Shown: positions 1 to 10,293 of the stretch, piece by piece
Position numbering within the stretch: the stretch's first letter is position 1
Layout: every line of letters starts with the position of its first letter
DNA from: Taxawa tesnikishii (nom. ined.)
Taxonomy: Eukaryota; Ascomycota; Dothideomycetes; Dothideales
Reading direction: 5' to 3'
Assembly: GCA_030247885.1 (NCBI GenBank)
Contig: JAPDRO010000023.1
Coordinates: 248,001-312,000 of the forward strand
Length of the DNA: 64,000 nt
The notes under the pieces: generated by a model
The model's database searches: none
Told to the model about the DNA's origin: nothing
Seen by the model: only the letters and a program-made list of their open reading frames with translations
Program-made: the position numbers and the translations under genes

Positions 1-1335
1 GGAGGGAGATTTGTCTCGGATTGAACTGAAGCAAGAGGTGAGATCACCGTCCAACGGTTACGACCCCGGAGCTCCAACGGCATGATAGACTTATCCGGAC
101 CTGTGGCCAGTAGGAGTTGTCGCTACATGCACGGCTTACATGAGATGTGTAGGTATCTGTATGCCTGCCGAAAGGGGAAGGTGTACTTGGTTACATGTAT
201 TCGATATATCGGATTATTTGAAGGTGAGATATCTCCCTGGTCGGGTTCGTGTATGTGTCACGCATGCAGGGTTGAGAACGCGTTGGGGGGTGGGGAATGG
301 GTTGCATTAAGCTCGCTTGAACCATGCGACCTCGGCACTAACGAAAAAACTCCACCAGGCGCGCGCGTGCGTGATGCGCAGAGGGATCTTCGATTCTAAC
401 CTCGGGTCATGGTCTAAGTTGATTGTGCTCGTGAGTCCGGGAGGAGAGCTCTCTTCATGCTTTTACCACGTGGCTGGATGGCTTTCGTTGGAAAACAGGT
501 ATCCGCAACGGGAACCGGCAATGAGGGAGTTCTGAGGTGGAAGCGGTGTTCGGATAGCAGTTCCGGCGGTGTCTTGGTAAAACTGCAACCGCTCCGCGTC
601 TCCGAGCTGTCGGGCTTGCACGATCCCAGCCAAAAGTGTGGGGTTTATGCGGGATTGACGTATGCGAAGCGCCTCTTTGCCCAGTTACGGTGGGGAGGAT
701 GACCTGTCAATGCGGCGAATGAGGATGCGCGCATACAACGAAGGGACTGAGCTTTGTTGGCGTCTCCGTCAGTCAAGACCGAGGGGCAGGGATGCAGGGA
801 TGCAGCGGACCATACTGGGGAAGCAGGGAAAGACCTGAGGGCGTCAGCATCGCCGACTTTCGGAACCGCAACTAGGGCTGCGAAAAGTATCATGGTTACC
901 ATCGCTATTCCTTTGCGAACCCAACGATCTTCCTGCGTCGCTTTGCTTGTCCTACTGCTTACACCGCCTATTCGAGCGCTTTTGCGCCATCTACGGCCGT
1001 CTGCTCTTCCGTGCTGCTTCCCGATTTGGGTGGTTCAACTCTGGATTACACGTGGGGTACACTACCTTACTCGAGTAGTAAAGGTTACCCACTCTCTCCG
1101 TCGCCCTCGAGTTCTTGACTTCGACCTAGACTTCGACCTCCCTCGACCGCCTAACCTAGGCAAAGACCTGGCCAGCAACGTGCTGCTCGCGTGACTCGGA
1201 AAGTCCGAAGATATTCTACGTTGTGTGCTCTTGCAACCTACGCCGCCAGATCGGGAAACTGTTGTCGCATACCATTTCTGAGGGATAGGATGGGTTGAAC
1301 GACGACCGTGCAAGAGAACACCACAGGCTACATAG
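1..1335. other. Upstream region without a supported gene
   Basis: All frames here give only short, composition-driven reading frames with no recognisable domain. The right-hand part must contain the promoter and probably a 5' exon of the receptor/transporter gene that follows, because the first visible coding exon has no in-frame ATG before its first membrane helix. I see no repeat or RNA gene. Confidence 0.5.
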
Positions 1336-3998
1336 CGCGCAAATGGATTCGGGGGATTGGGGGAGCCAGGCTCGAGGAGCCAGGTCGTCTTCGCGGTCAC
1401 GGTGGCCATGCTGGCCTGTTCGACCATCTTTGTCTTCTTCCGGATGGTCTCGCGCATCGGCATTGTCAAGAGAGTATACCTGGATGACTACTTCATAATA
1501 CTGGCATGGGTGGGTTGTTGGTCCGTTGTGCCAATAGAGAGTCTCGAGCGCTGACATTTACAAGTTCTTGATGTGCGGCATGACCGCCGCCATCTGCTAC
1601 GGCGCCTTCAGAGGACTCGGGAAACACGACCGCAATGTGCCACCCTCGGACGATACGCCGTTAAAGAAGGCCATTTATGCCTTCTCTGTGCTATACAACC
1701 CCGGACTGATGGCCGAGAAGACGTCGATATTGGTCTTTTACCTTACATTATCAAAAACAAACCGGACCTTTCGTTGGGCCACTATTGCTACTCTGGTCGT
1801 CGTCAACGCTGCTGGCCTGGGTCTGACTATCCTCAACACCGTTCAATGCCAGCCTGTGAGCGCAGCCTGGGAAAGCGATTTCTTATATCAACCGAATTAT
1901 GGAAAGTGCATCGATATCGTCACTATATACCTTTCTTCGTCTCCGGTGAACATCATCACGGATCTGGCGATTCTGTTCCTGCCCATGCCTATCCTGACCG
2001 GAATGCGGCTGCCAAAGAAGCAGAAGACTATCTTGGTCATCACCTTTGGTTTCGGTATATTTGCCGCAGCCGTGGACGTTGTGCGCATTGCTTACCTCCA
2101 GAATGCTTCATCAATCCGCCTGAGGGAGATGCAAAATAACGAGGATGATTCGACACAGGACTACGGATCTACGGACTTCCCTTACTACGCAGCACTGTCG
2201 TTTATGTGGTCGGCGATAGAAGTCAACGTGGGCATCATGTGTGCCTGTGTTCCGGCACTCAAGCCACTGGTGTCACGCTTCATGCCACACATGTTGCGCG
2301 ACAATCCTGGAGACGTTACGGAGAAGTCGACTTCCATTCCTTCTCTTACTATGAATATGGCCAGGGCACACCGAATCCCATCTCTTCCGGAATATGTACA
2401 CACACGTCCCCCGCCAGCCACGGCTCAAGAGGAGTCAGAGGAGCCGATGGGAATGATGGACTTTCTGACCACCCCAGACATGGCGGAGACGGACCTCCGC
2501 CGTACGCAAACGGCTCTTACCAACTCTACGAGGAACACCGCTCGGCCCGTAACTCCGACGTTTTTCGACTTTGTCAACATGAACAAGAAAAAGAGCATGG
2601 TGCACATGACGACGCAAGAATCATTGTTTCCGATCATCATGGTCACTGTGCTCTTCTTTGTTTGGGGATTCGAGTACGGCCTGCTCGACGTCTTGAACCA
2701 GCAATTCCAGCGAGTGGCCAACATGACAGGCGGTCAGACCGTCGCCATCCACAGCGCCTACTTTGCGGGATATGCATTCGGACCCATCACGTTCGGGCGA
2801 TCCGTGCTGAAGCGCTGGGGCTTCAAGGCCTGCTACACGGTCGGCCTCGCAATCTACGCTTGCGGCACTCTCATCTTCTGGCCCGCCGCTGTACTGACCT
2901 CATTCACAGCCTTCATCATCGTAAACTTCATCGTCGGAATGGGACTCTCGACGCTCGAAATCGCCGCGAACCCTTTCATCGCCCTCTGCGGGCCCATGGA
3001 ATATGCCGAGATCCGCCTCAACTTGAGCCAGGGCTTTCAGGCGATCGGAACCGTAGTCGCGCCACTAATAGCACACAAGGCCATGTTCCAGGACAACATG
3101 AGCGCGCCTTCGCTCGTCGACACCCAATGGGCATACCTCGGCATCGCGTTCTTCACCGTCTTCCTCGCCGTCGCTTATTACTACGTTCCCCTCCCCGAAG
3201 CCACGGACGCGGAGTTGGAAGACGCGTGCGAGCGACCCGACGGGGCCAATAAGGCGCAAACGCACGGCATCAGCGTCATCTGGATCACGCTCGCGGTCGC
3301 CTGCTTCAGCCAAGCCATGTACATGGGCGGCCAGGAGGTCGTCGCGACCACCTCCCGCTCCTACGTCGCTTACGTCGCGCCGAGCCTCGACACGGTCAAC
3401 TACACGGCCGTCGCGCACGCCGTCTTCGCCCTCTCCCGCTTCATCGCCGCCGCGCTCGGGTTCGCGTTCAGACCGCGCACGCTCCTGGCCTTTACTACGC
3501 GGGCGCCGTCGCCTTCGCCGCCGCCTCAATGTGCTACTCCGGCACGACCGCCGTCGCGCTCATCCTCACGCTCTACTTCTTCGAGGGCCCCATTTTTAGC
3601 CTCGTGTTCGCGCAGGCCCTGCGCGGCATGGGTCGCCACACAAAGGACGCAAGCGTGCTGTTGGTCGTGTCCATCGCCGGCGCCGCCGTCTTCCCGCCCC
3701 TGTCCTACACCGCGTCGCTGAGCCATCACGTCCCGTATAGCATGTGTGTTGCCGTGGCGGCGTTTGCGGCCGGTCTGGTGCTGCCCGTGTGGGTGAGTGC
3801 GAATGGCAGCGCGAGGAGGTTGGCGGATCCCGCGACGGAGAAGGTGGTGTTGGAGGGCGTGCGGCAGGGGAGAGGAGGGATAGTTCGGGGCTTAGCGATG
3901 GGAGTGGGAGGAGTAGGTTCAGTTGGAGGAGTTGGGGGAAGAAGGGGAAGGAGAAGAAGGACGAGATGGGGATGGAGTGGCGCGAGGCGGGGAGGTGA
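1336..3998 (+). CDS. PTH11-type rhodopsin-domain receptor fused to FucP-like MFS transporter
   Basis: One open frame links two membrane proteins. The first exon (to 1509) carries TM1 and the loop ending YLDDYFIILAW. An intron at 1510-1564 is removed in phase 0, and exon 2 starts FLMCGMTAAICYG. Exon-2 residues about 1-245 complete a seven-helix fungal rhodopsin domain (PTH11-like). A polar linker of about 105 residues follows, then from about residue 350 a fucose-permease-type MFS domain. FucP hallmarks are WGF..GLLDVLNQQFQ and LEIAANPF, which appear to keep the acidic residues equivalent to Asp46 and Glu135 of E. coli FucP. The frame slips at 3491-3493 (TTT run) and again at 3867-3870 (GGGG). 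One extra base at each restores YYAGAVAFAA and a polar tail ending with the stop at 3996-3998. The 5' end is unresolved: a TAG at 1333-1335 may be a splice acceptor, and the only in-frame ATG (1408) lies inside TM1. Whether it senses, transports or both is unknown. Confidence 0.8.
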
Positions 3999-4959
3999 GT
4001 GGTGGGGGCAGTCCTGCGATGAGCTGATGAGGGAACTCGAGATGCTGGTGTGTTTGCCTGCTTTGTCTTTTTTTTTGCGCTGATACCCGTGGTTGATTGC
4101 TTGGCTTTTGCATCGATGATTTTGCACTGGTCACGACTGATGGACTTGGGTATGACCTTGATGGGGGTCCCCTATGACGACTGGTTTTGGGGGTTTTTTT
4201 GTGCGGCGGCGTTTATGGGATACTGGGGATGGACGATCATTGACTATGAGCGATTGGACGCAGGCTGGACTGCCTTTGTATACATTTTCGAGCGTCGGCG
4301 CTGTCGGACAGCATGTTGTGTGTAGTTTACATATCACGATCAGGATGGACGAAGCTGGACTTAATGGAGTATGATTGTTGTTGCATGATGACTTCCTTTT
4401 CGGTGAAGAAGCAGTTTGTGAAGATTGGTATCGCGGAAGCCTTGCGACTTTAGATCTGCCTTCAACAACAGTCTGTGATGATACCCCATGGTTTGCAATT
4501 TGAGTCTCCTCCCAACTTTCAGTCTTTCTTCGCTGCCTGATGTGTGTAACCGCAAATGCTTTTGTGCAGAACTAAAAGGCCCTTGTCCGGGGCCGATGGA
4601 GGAACGCTCGAGAGAGACAACAAGTCCAAAGTCTTGCGAGTTGGGGATTCCGTCCACGCCCGATTGCCCGATACCGAGACTTAATTGCCATGAATACCGT
4701 CCCAGAGAACCTGCCAACTCCTGGCCAACGTAAGCAATCGCAGAGTGCTTTTTGATGCGAAATGGATCAAGCCCTAAGCAGGGAATGCCGCAGGGGTGAT
4801 GTGTTCCCAATCTTGCCTCCGAAGCCTGTATTCACGGGAGATATCTGGGGAACTCCCGAAGTAGAAGAGAAGAGAGAGAGGTGATGATGCGCAAAACCGT
4901 CGCCAATGGAGGTGTGATGTACGCGCCTGGATGTGATCGAGATCCACGAGAGACTCTCC
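3999..4959. other. Intergenic region, convergent gene ends
   Basis: This is the 3' side of the receptor/transporter gene and of family copy A. The minus-strand open frame at 4361-4810 has no recognisable domain and is unlikely to be a gene. If the transporter tail instead reads on in its other frame, it would stop at 4083. Confidence 0.45.
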
Positions 4960-6011
4960 TCATCTCTGAGACCAATGTCTGCCGCAAAATGTCTCGGCAA
5001 ACTCCCGGATGTCCGAGGGAGTCAGGATGCCACCCTCGGGTCGTGCGTTGACCTCCGCCACAATCTGATCCATCTTGGGTTTCACCAGAGCCAGCAGCCT
5101 TTCGCAGGTCACTCCCTGTACGATTCGTTGTACCTCGTGACTTCCAAAGTGCATCCAGAAATCCGCTTCGCATTCTCGGCGTCGAAGTCATGTTCAAACC
5201 GCAGTTTGGCCGTGCGCGCTCGACTCGCGTATTTGCCGGATGTCTTGTCTCCAGCGACTGCGAACTCGATTCTAGTGACGGAGGCAGCTACTGTCTTGCT
5301 CAGTTGATTTAGCCAATTGGCGTCCTGCTCGGATAGGGCGGAGTGGCACACTCCGGTTGCCTTGTCCCTTGAGGATCGGATCCGGAGTCGAAAGCAACCC
5401 ATGGAGACGTAGAGCAGAAACGTCTCAGATCGAACCTGGCGGGATACCCGGCACAACGCTCGAGCCCCTCTGACACCCCGACGATGGTCGCCCTCATGGT
5501 GTGCCATGCGGTAGATCTTGTTCCGGAGCTCACCTGGCAGATCGAGAAAGCGGAAACGGTAGGCGCGGTCAGCCTTGCGGAGACGTTCGATGAATTGCTC
5601 CTTCATTGTCATAGTGCCGATTTTGATGCCTCGATTGCGGAGGAAAGTTTTCAGCTCCTTGACTTTGTGATCCTCATAGAGGACGGGCTTGATATAGATG
5701 TTGTTCGACTTTAGGGACGTACGTCTTAGATAGTGGAGTTTAATTGATCTTAAGCGCTTGGCCTCGATGACTTTGATGGACAATGGCTTGGAACCAGGGC
5801 CATCCCAGCTGATCCAGGGCTCTGCTGTGAGTTTTGTGTTAGCATAAGGGGACTTAGAGGAATGGAACCTGAAGTTAAGACTATCGCTGTGGTGGTATCA
5901 GCTCTCAGCCTTGTGAAGAGGGTAAGTACCTGATAAGCTTGCCATGGTGAGAGGTTGTGGGTACGTTCTTCGCTGGTGAATTCCGTGTTTCGGACCTTGC
6001 AGAGTGGCCAT
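4960..6011 (-). CDS. SAP-like/LPxELR family protein, copy A
   Basis: This is one of four related genes in the window (others near 58.8, 61.4 and 63.3 kb); the function is unknown. Exon 1 runs 6011-5930. The intron at 5929-5825 has a strong donor (CAG/GTACTTACC), and exon 2 reads AEPWISWDGPGSKPLSIKV. The core has a SAP-like helix pair (KVKELKTFLRNRGI...) followed by FLDLPGELRNKIYRM and then CRVSRQVRSET, the shared family layout. An in-frame ATG at 5945, in a good context (CACCATGGC), is an alternative start. Near 5159-5161 (AAA on the + strand) the frame slips. One extra base gives FWMHFGSHEVQRIV and continues to a family-like C-terminus that stops at 4960-4962; without it the protein stops early at 5109. 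With it the length is about 315 residues. SAP-like modules often bind DNA, but that is not shown here. Confidence 0.65.
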
Positions 6012-6941
6012 CTTCAGTGATGGCGGATGTTGGAGCGATGGTGTCTGTTGCAACGGCTCAGATGACTGGCGTAGGTGAAGGAAGAGACTGAAGGCCGATG
6101 ACGCAGATCTTGGATAGAAGAGATAGGATGAGGTCACAGTGAAACATCACAGTAAAAGATGGGAAGGATTGCGGTATATAGATGCCTTCATCTGATGAAT
6201 GAGGTGTGACAGAAGACGCAGGAGATGAGGAGATGAGGAGATGAGGAGATGAGATATCAACGAAGGAGAAGCTTATTGACACTGCCTGAAGCAAAAAGAG
6301 GCTGAGACGGCTGCGACCGTGGATGATCTTGAGCTTTCATAGAATCTATTGCCACGTTCATCCTACCCTACAATAGTATGGCCTTACAAGCTCCAGCACG
6401 CTTCATTCACTTCAAGCTGCCGCCTCTAACATCGCACTGAAAACGGCGTCGACATGTCCTCTCAATTTACCTGTTCTTATCAAGGGATATGTAATCCAAT
6501 AGTACAACACTCTTACACGCATTGTACTCTCAATCCCACGCTGTGTTGGCTGTGTTATCCTGCGGCGATGGAAGATGCAGCGGTGACTCCTGCGAACTCG
6601 TTTACTCGCATTCTCGGACAATCTGCTCATCAATCGGTCTCCAATATGAGCATTTGCTTGCTCCCTAGTGCTGCAATTTATCCCTTGTTCTTTTCCGAAT
6701 TACATGCAACACATGGTATGTTTGCTGCAGTCTCGGTATAGACAAGCACAGATGAAGACTGTCGGTGAGGATGTGAGGACGTGAACGAAGAACAAGAAGA
6801 ACATCGGAGGTTAGGAACACCCCGGATTTTGTGGGTTTGGCGCTGCACGTGAACGTGGGGAAGCCGGTATTTGCCACCTTTAATGTGCATTCCTTTCGCC
6901 TCCTCTTCTGAACGATACAACATCGGTATCCGCTACGAGCG
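6012..6941. other. Intergenic region, divergent promoters
   Basis: This stretch lies between copy A (minus) and the SWIM-RING gene (plus), so it should hold both promoters. It contains an 8-bp tandem repeat at 6223-6254. The small open frames at 6454-6741 and 6665-7009 have no recognisable domain. Confidence 0.5.
6223..6254. repeat. 8-bp tandem repeat (AGATGAGG)n
   Basis: Four consecutive copies of AGATGAGG, the last with one mismatch. It is a simple minisatellite upstream of copy A with no evident function. Confidence 0.9.
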
Positions 6942-8126
6942 ATGGGTGTCGACACAGCAGAACCTGCGACGCAGACAGGGCAATCTCGTCGCTCGAGTCG
7001 CAAGCGCAAAGCCGTCTCTTATGCCCAGGAAAGGTCCGATGACGTCTCTCTATACCAACATGTGCCGCTAGTGGATCTTACCGCAGACGATGGAAACAAA
7101 GTTCAATCACCAGCAAAGAAGAAGGCCCGACGTAACAAAGATGTCAAAGCAACCAATCTCACCAACGAAGAGCAAGGTGAAGATGCAAAGATACCGACGA
7201 AATCCAAGCCAAAGGATGAAGAAAAGCGGCTGAAGAGGTAAGCTTCCTATCAAACAGCCATATTTCCAGCAACTCATTCGTCGTGTAGGCATCGCAAACA
7301 AGCGCCACAATCCTACGACACGTTCCTGGAACGCGCGACCACTCAGCGGATGTTTGTGATAGACCGCAGTCGAAGCAACAACGCTGACTGTCCTCACAAC
7401 CACCTTGAATGTCCCAGCGAAACCATTGACCTTGCTGGCTCAACGGGCAACATCTACCAAGTTACGATTACACATCTTCCGACTTGTACTTGTCCAAATT
7501 TCCGCGGCGGAAATGCGCAATGCAAGCATATTGTATATGTGTTGAACAAGGTGCTCAAGGCGCCTATGCACCTGCAGTACCAGCTAGCCTTCTTAACCTC
7601 GGAACTGATGGAGATCTTCGAGCATGCTGGACCGCTTCCGACCGATACAGTCGAGGTATGGATGACTGTTGTGTTGTCGTTATGTATATCATCAGCTGAT
7701 TTTGCACAGAAGGACAAGGACGGCAACCGGAAGCCTGTCGAGGGAGACTGCGGCATCTGCTGTTGTGAACTGGAGCCTGAAGCAGAGGTAATTCACGAGC
7801 CATTGAGAGTCTCTCTAGATAGCCCACTGATTAAACCTGAATAGGAGATCGTGTGGTGCAAAGCGGCGTGTGGAAACAATCTGCATAAGACATGCTTCGA
7901 CCAGTGGGCTGCGAGCAAACGTGGCGGTAGAGTCACTTGCCCGTTCTGTCGTGAACAGTGGCGGGAGGGCGACGCAGAAGCACTCAAGAATGTCAGCAAG
8001 GCTGGACCCACCAACTACGAGGGCTATGTCAATGTGGCGTCGCAGCTGGGCCTGAGTGGTCAGCGCGACTACTCCACCTACCATCCCTTCTGGGTTCGAA
8101 GAGAGACGAGGGCAGGCAGGATTTGA
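6942..8126 (+). CDS. SWIM and RING zinc-finger protein
   Basis: Four exons join cleanly: 6942-7237, 7289-7655, 7710-7787 and 7845-8126, giving 340 residues. The N-terminal ~100 residues are basic and disordered (SRRSSRKRKAV, PAKKKARR), probably holding a nuclear localisation signal. A SWIM zinc finger follows (CTCPNFRGGNAQCKHI, the CxC...CxH pattern). The C-terminal half is a RING finger beginning DCGICC and ending with the CPFC pair, with WCKAACGNNLHKTCFDQW between. This order matches the SWIM/RING class represented by animal MEX/ZSWIM2, where the RING acts as a ubiquitin E3 ligase. E3 activity here is inference from the family. The start is chosen as the first ATG in frame with the basic N-terminus. 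All splice sites are GT-AG and the reading frame is intact. Confidence 0.85.
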
Positions 8127-8597
8127 GCACGACTCGAACTCTTACTACGCCGACTACTGAGGAACGGGTTTTGTTGCACGTGGCTTGGCTTGGTCTGCTT
8201 GCGGCTGTGGAACGAGCACACCGGACGGCGTCTCAATGGCGCTGGAGTTATTGTGATACTCGGACATTGCTAGATACCCACATGAATTAGCTTTTTCCAG
8301 TTGGGCTTGACAGACGGCCTCTGATGGTTTAGATGAATGAATGAACGAATGAATGAACAAATGCACCGGCTATTTGCCGAGACCTCGGACTTTACGGCGC
8401 CCTCAGCAACGCGACGCGTCTCCAATTATCCCCCTATCGTCAACATCCCTGACACTCACCCTTTGGTCCCGCAAAGCTCACAGGAAGGGATTGTTGAGCC
8501 TTGAGTGTCTATCGCTAACACGATAACGGTTTATGGCGCCATATAAATAAGACAACCAGTCGTGGTAGCTCAGAATCATTTGGTCACTACTAGTAAG
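8127..8597. other. Intergenic region with CCE1 promoter
   Basis: The stretch holds a GAAT/GAAC tetranucleotide repeat (8332-8362). Upstream of the resolvase start it also has an ACGCGT hexamer (8414-8419) followed by CCAAT (8422-8426). These may be promoter elements, but ACGCGT is no more frequent in this window than chance predicts. Confidence 0.45.
8332..8362. repeat. Tetranucleotide repeat (GAAT/GAAC)n
   Basis: Imperfect run of GAAT, GAAC and GAAT units just downstream of the SWIM-RING gene. Simple microsatellite. Confidence 0.85.
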
Positions 8598-9752
8598 ATG
8601 ACGGAGCGCCGACCTGCATTGCGTTTATGGCAGCTCAAACGTCTAGCTCTTTTGATGGGGCTACCTACTGGTAGTCCTGGAGGAATGGCCCAACTGAACC
8701 GCTCCCTTCGCGAGGCTATGGGACAACGCCGCCTTCCTACGAAATCACGCATCTTGAGCGTGGATATGGGCGTCAAAAATCTAGCGTTCTGCGCGGTAGA
8801 GATCGATCACGCAAATTGGGTGACTGGACGTTCCAACAACATGGAGAAGGACCGGACGCCTAAGCTCACTGTGTGGCAGCGCAGAGATCTTGTCGCAGCT
8901 CAAAATCTTCAACCGTCCGAAGCCGTCTCTAAAGAAGATACTGATGAGCAGGATGCTGATGACGCAGCCCCCACCAGAGGCTTTACGTTCACACCTTCTG
9001 CCATGTCAAAGATTGCATACAGCCTTGCCAGGGAATTCCTATCCTATCAGCCTACTACGATTCTAATAGAACGCCAGCGTTTCCGCTCCGGAGGTTCAGC
9101 CGCGATACAAGAATGGACAGTCAAAGTCAATTTGCTGGAAAGTATGATCTGGGCCGCCTTGGAGACAATGCGGCATCACACCTCCTCGAAGCAGCAATTT
9201 CCGGACGTATACGAAGTGGATCCGCGTCGAGTTGGTCTGTTCTGCCTCGGTCAGCCGGTTGACGAACCGTTAGGGCCATCCGATATGTCTATGCTGCGTG
9301 AGAGGCAAAATCAGGAGATTCCTCACCCAGACCAGGAGAAGAAGCGGTCTTTTGAGAAGAAAGATAAAGTCGCTCTGGTCCAACGCTGGCTGCGCTCATC
9401 TGAAATAAGCCATACGCCTGAACTGCACGATTTGTGCTCCGCATTTGTCTCTCGCGGATCTAGAAAGAATGCTCTAAGCAATAGTCGAACGGCCGAAAAG
9501 CCACAGAAGAAGAAGAAGAAGAACGACGTTGTTGAGGATTTGTATCTGCAAAATAGCCTAGAGAATACTGGGCATTGCTCTGATCCTGCTACACAAAAGA
9601 TCTCAGAGAAATCAGAGGCTGCAAAGGTCTTGTCTGGCAAGTTAGATGATCTCGCGGACTGTGTCGTGCAAGCGATCACCTTCGCGCTTTGGGAGGAGAA
9701 CAAGAAGCAGGTTGGTCGGACCCGTTTGCCTGAGTCTGTGGAAGTTCGATGA
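8598..9752 (+). CDS. CCE1: Mitochondrial Holliday-junction resolvase (CCE1/Ydc2 family)
   Basis: Single-exon gene, 384 residues from the first ATG at 8598. The N-terminus has the SAP-like helix pair typical of yeast and fission-yeast mitochondrial resolvases (LRLWQLKRLALLMGLPTGSPG region). The RuvC-type nuclease fold then begins with SVDMGVKNLAFC, whose Asp (about residue 56) is the first metal ligand. A second acidic motif is TILIERQRFRSGGS (Glu near residue 155), and the C-terminal DDLADCVVQAI supplies the last Asp residues. The family cleaves four-way DNA junctions and resolves linked mitochondrial genomes. A low-complexity insert with a lysine run (EKPQKKKKKND, around residue 305) separates the last motifs. 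I did not identify a classical mitochondrial presequence, but the basic N-terminus is compatible with import. Confidence 0.88.
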   Translation: MTERRPALRLWQLKRLALLMGLPTGSPGGMAQLNRSLREAMGQRRLPTKSRILSVDMGVKNLAFCAVEIDHANWVTGRSNNMEKDRTPKLTVWQRRDLVAAQNLQPSEAVSKEDTDEQDADDAAPTRGFTFTPSAMSKIAYSLAREFLSYQPTTILIERQRFRSGGSAAIQEWTVKVNLLESMIWAALETMRHHTSSKQQFPDVYEVDPRRVGLFCLGQPVDEPLGPSDMSMLRERQNQEIPHPDQEKKRSFEKKDKVALVQRWLRSSEISHTPELHDLCSAFVSRGSRKNALSNSRTAEKPQKKKKKNDVVEDLYLQNSLENTGHCSDPATQKISEKSEAAKVLSGKLDDLADCVVQAITFALWEENKKQVGRTRLPESVEVR

Positions 9753-10293
9753 GGAATGCCGTTGTCTGAAAGCAGCCTTGAACCCAAGAACACTGTACAC
9801 TCGAATACGAGAATGACGGTTGGCCTACTCGAGTTCCCCACCGACGTGCTGAACCAAAGCGCTCTTTCGGGTTTTCAGAGTGCACAGCAACCCCACAAAA
9901 TCAAACGCCACGTCCTGCATTCCACAACTTACTCCAAAGCTTCCCCAAGTCTCCATCTACTGCATTCAGTTAGCGCTACGCAGTCGATCTGTATGGGGTG
10001 CGGAGAACCTGTCATGCACCACGACAACTGGACTATTTCCACGACTCATTCAGGTTCTTGTACGCTTGAGCTGCATCGACATGGGTCTGCGACCGACTCA
10101 GTACATTTCGTCGCTGTTCACGCTGTGGGGCTCTCATGCGGGACGTTTCCGTACCACAATACATATTCTCTTTCCGCGCCGATCGGACGCGTCTCTCAGT
10201 GGTGCGACCTGGGCGTGACCAGAAAGTCTTCTACTCAGTTGTTCGACGAACTTCTCCCTTTACAGTCAAAGCACTGGAAGGGAACGCTGTACA
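9753..10293. other. Intergenic region upstream of sugar transporter
   Basis: Open frames here (for example 9756-10397) have no family features and overlap the transporter's first exon in another frame. I see no repeat or motif worth calling. Confidence 0.5.

Noticed and set aside
754-1194. 146-codon frame upstream of the fusion gene
   Set aside because: No domain, no sensible codon pattern and no splice continuity to the following exon.
2206-3252. 348-codon frame within the receptor/transporter gene
   Set aside because: Same-strand out-of-frame shadow, His/Arg-rich and without hydrophobic helices, while the overlapping frame encodes the conserved membrane domains.
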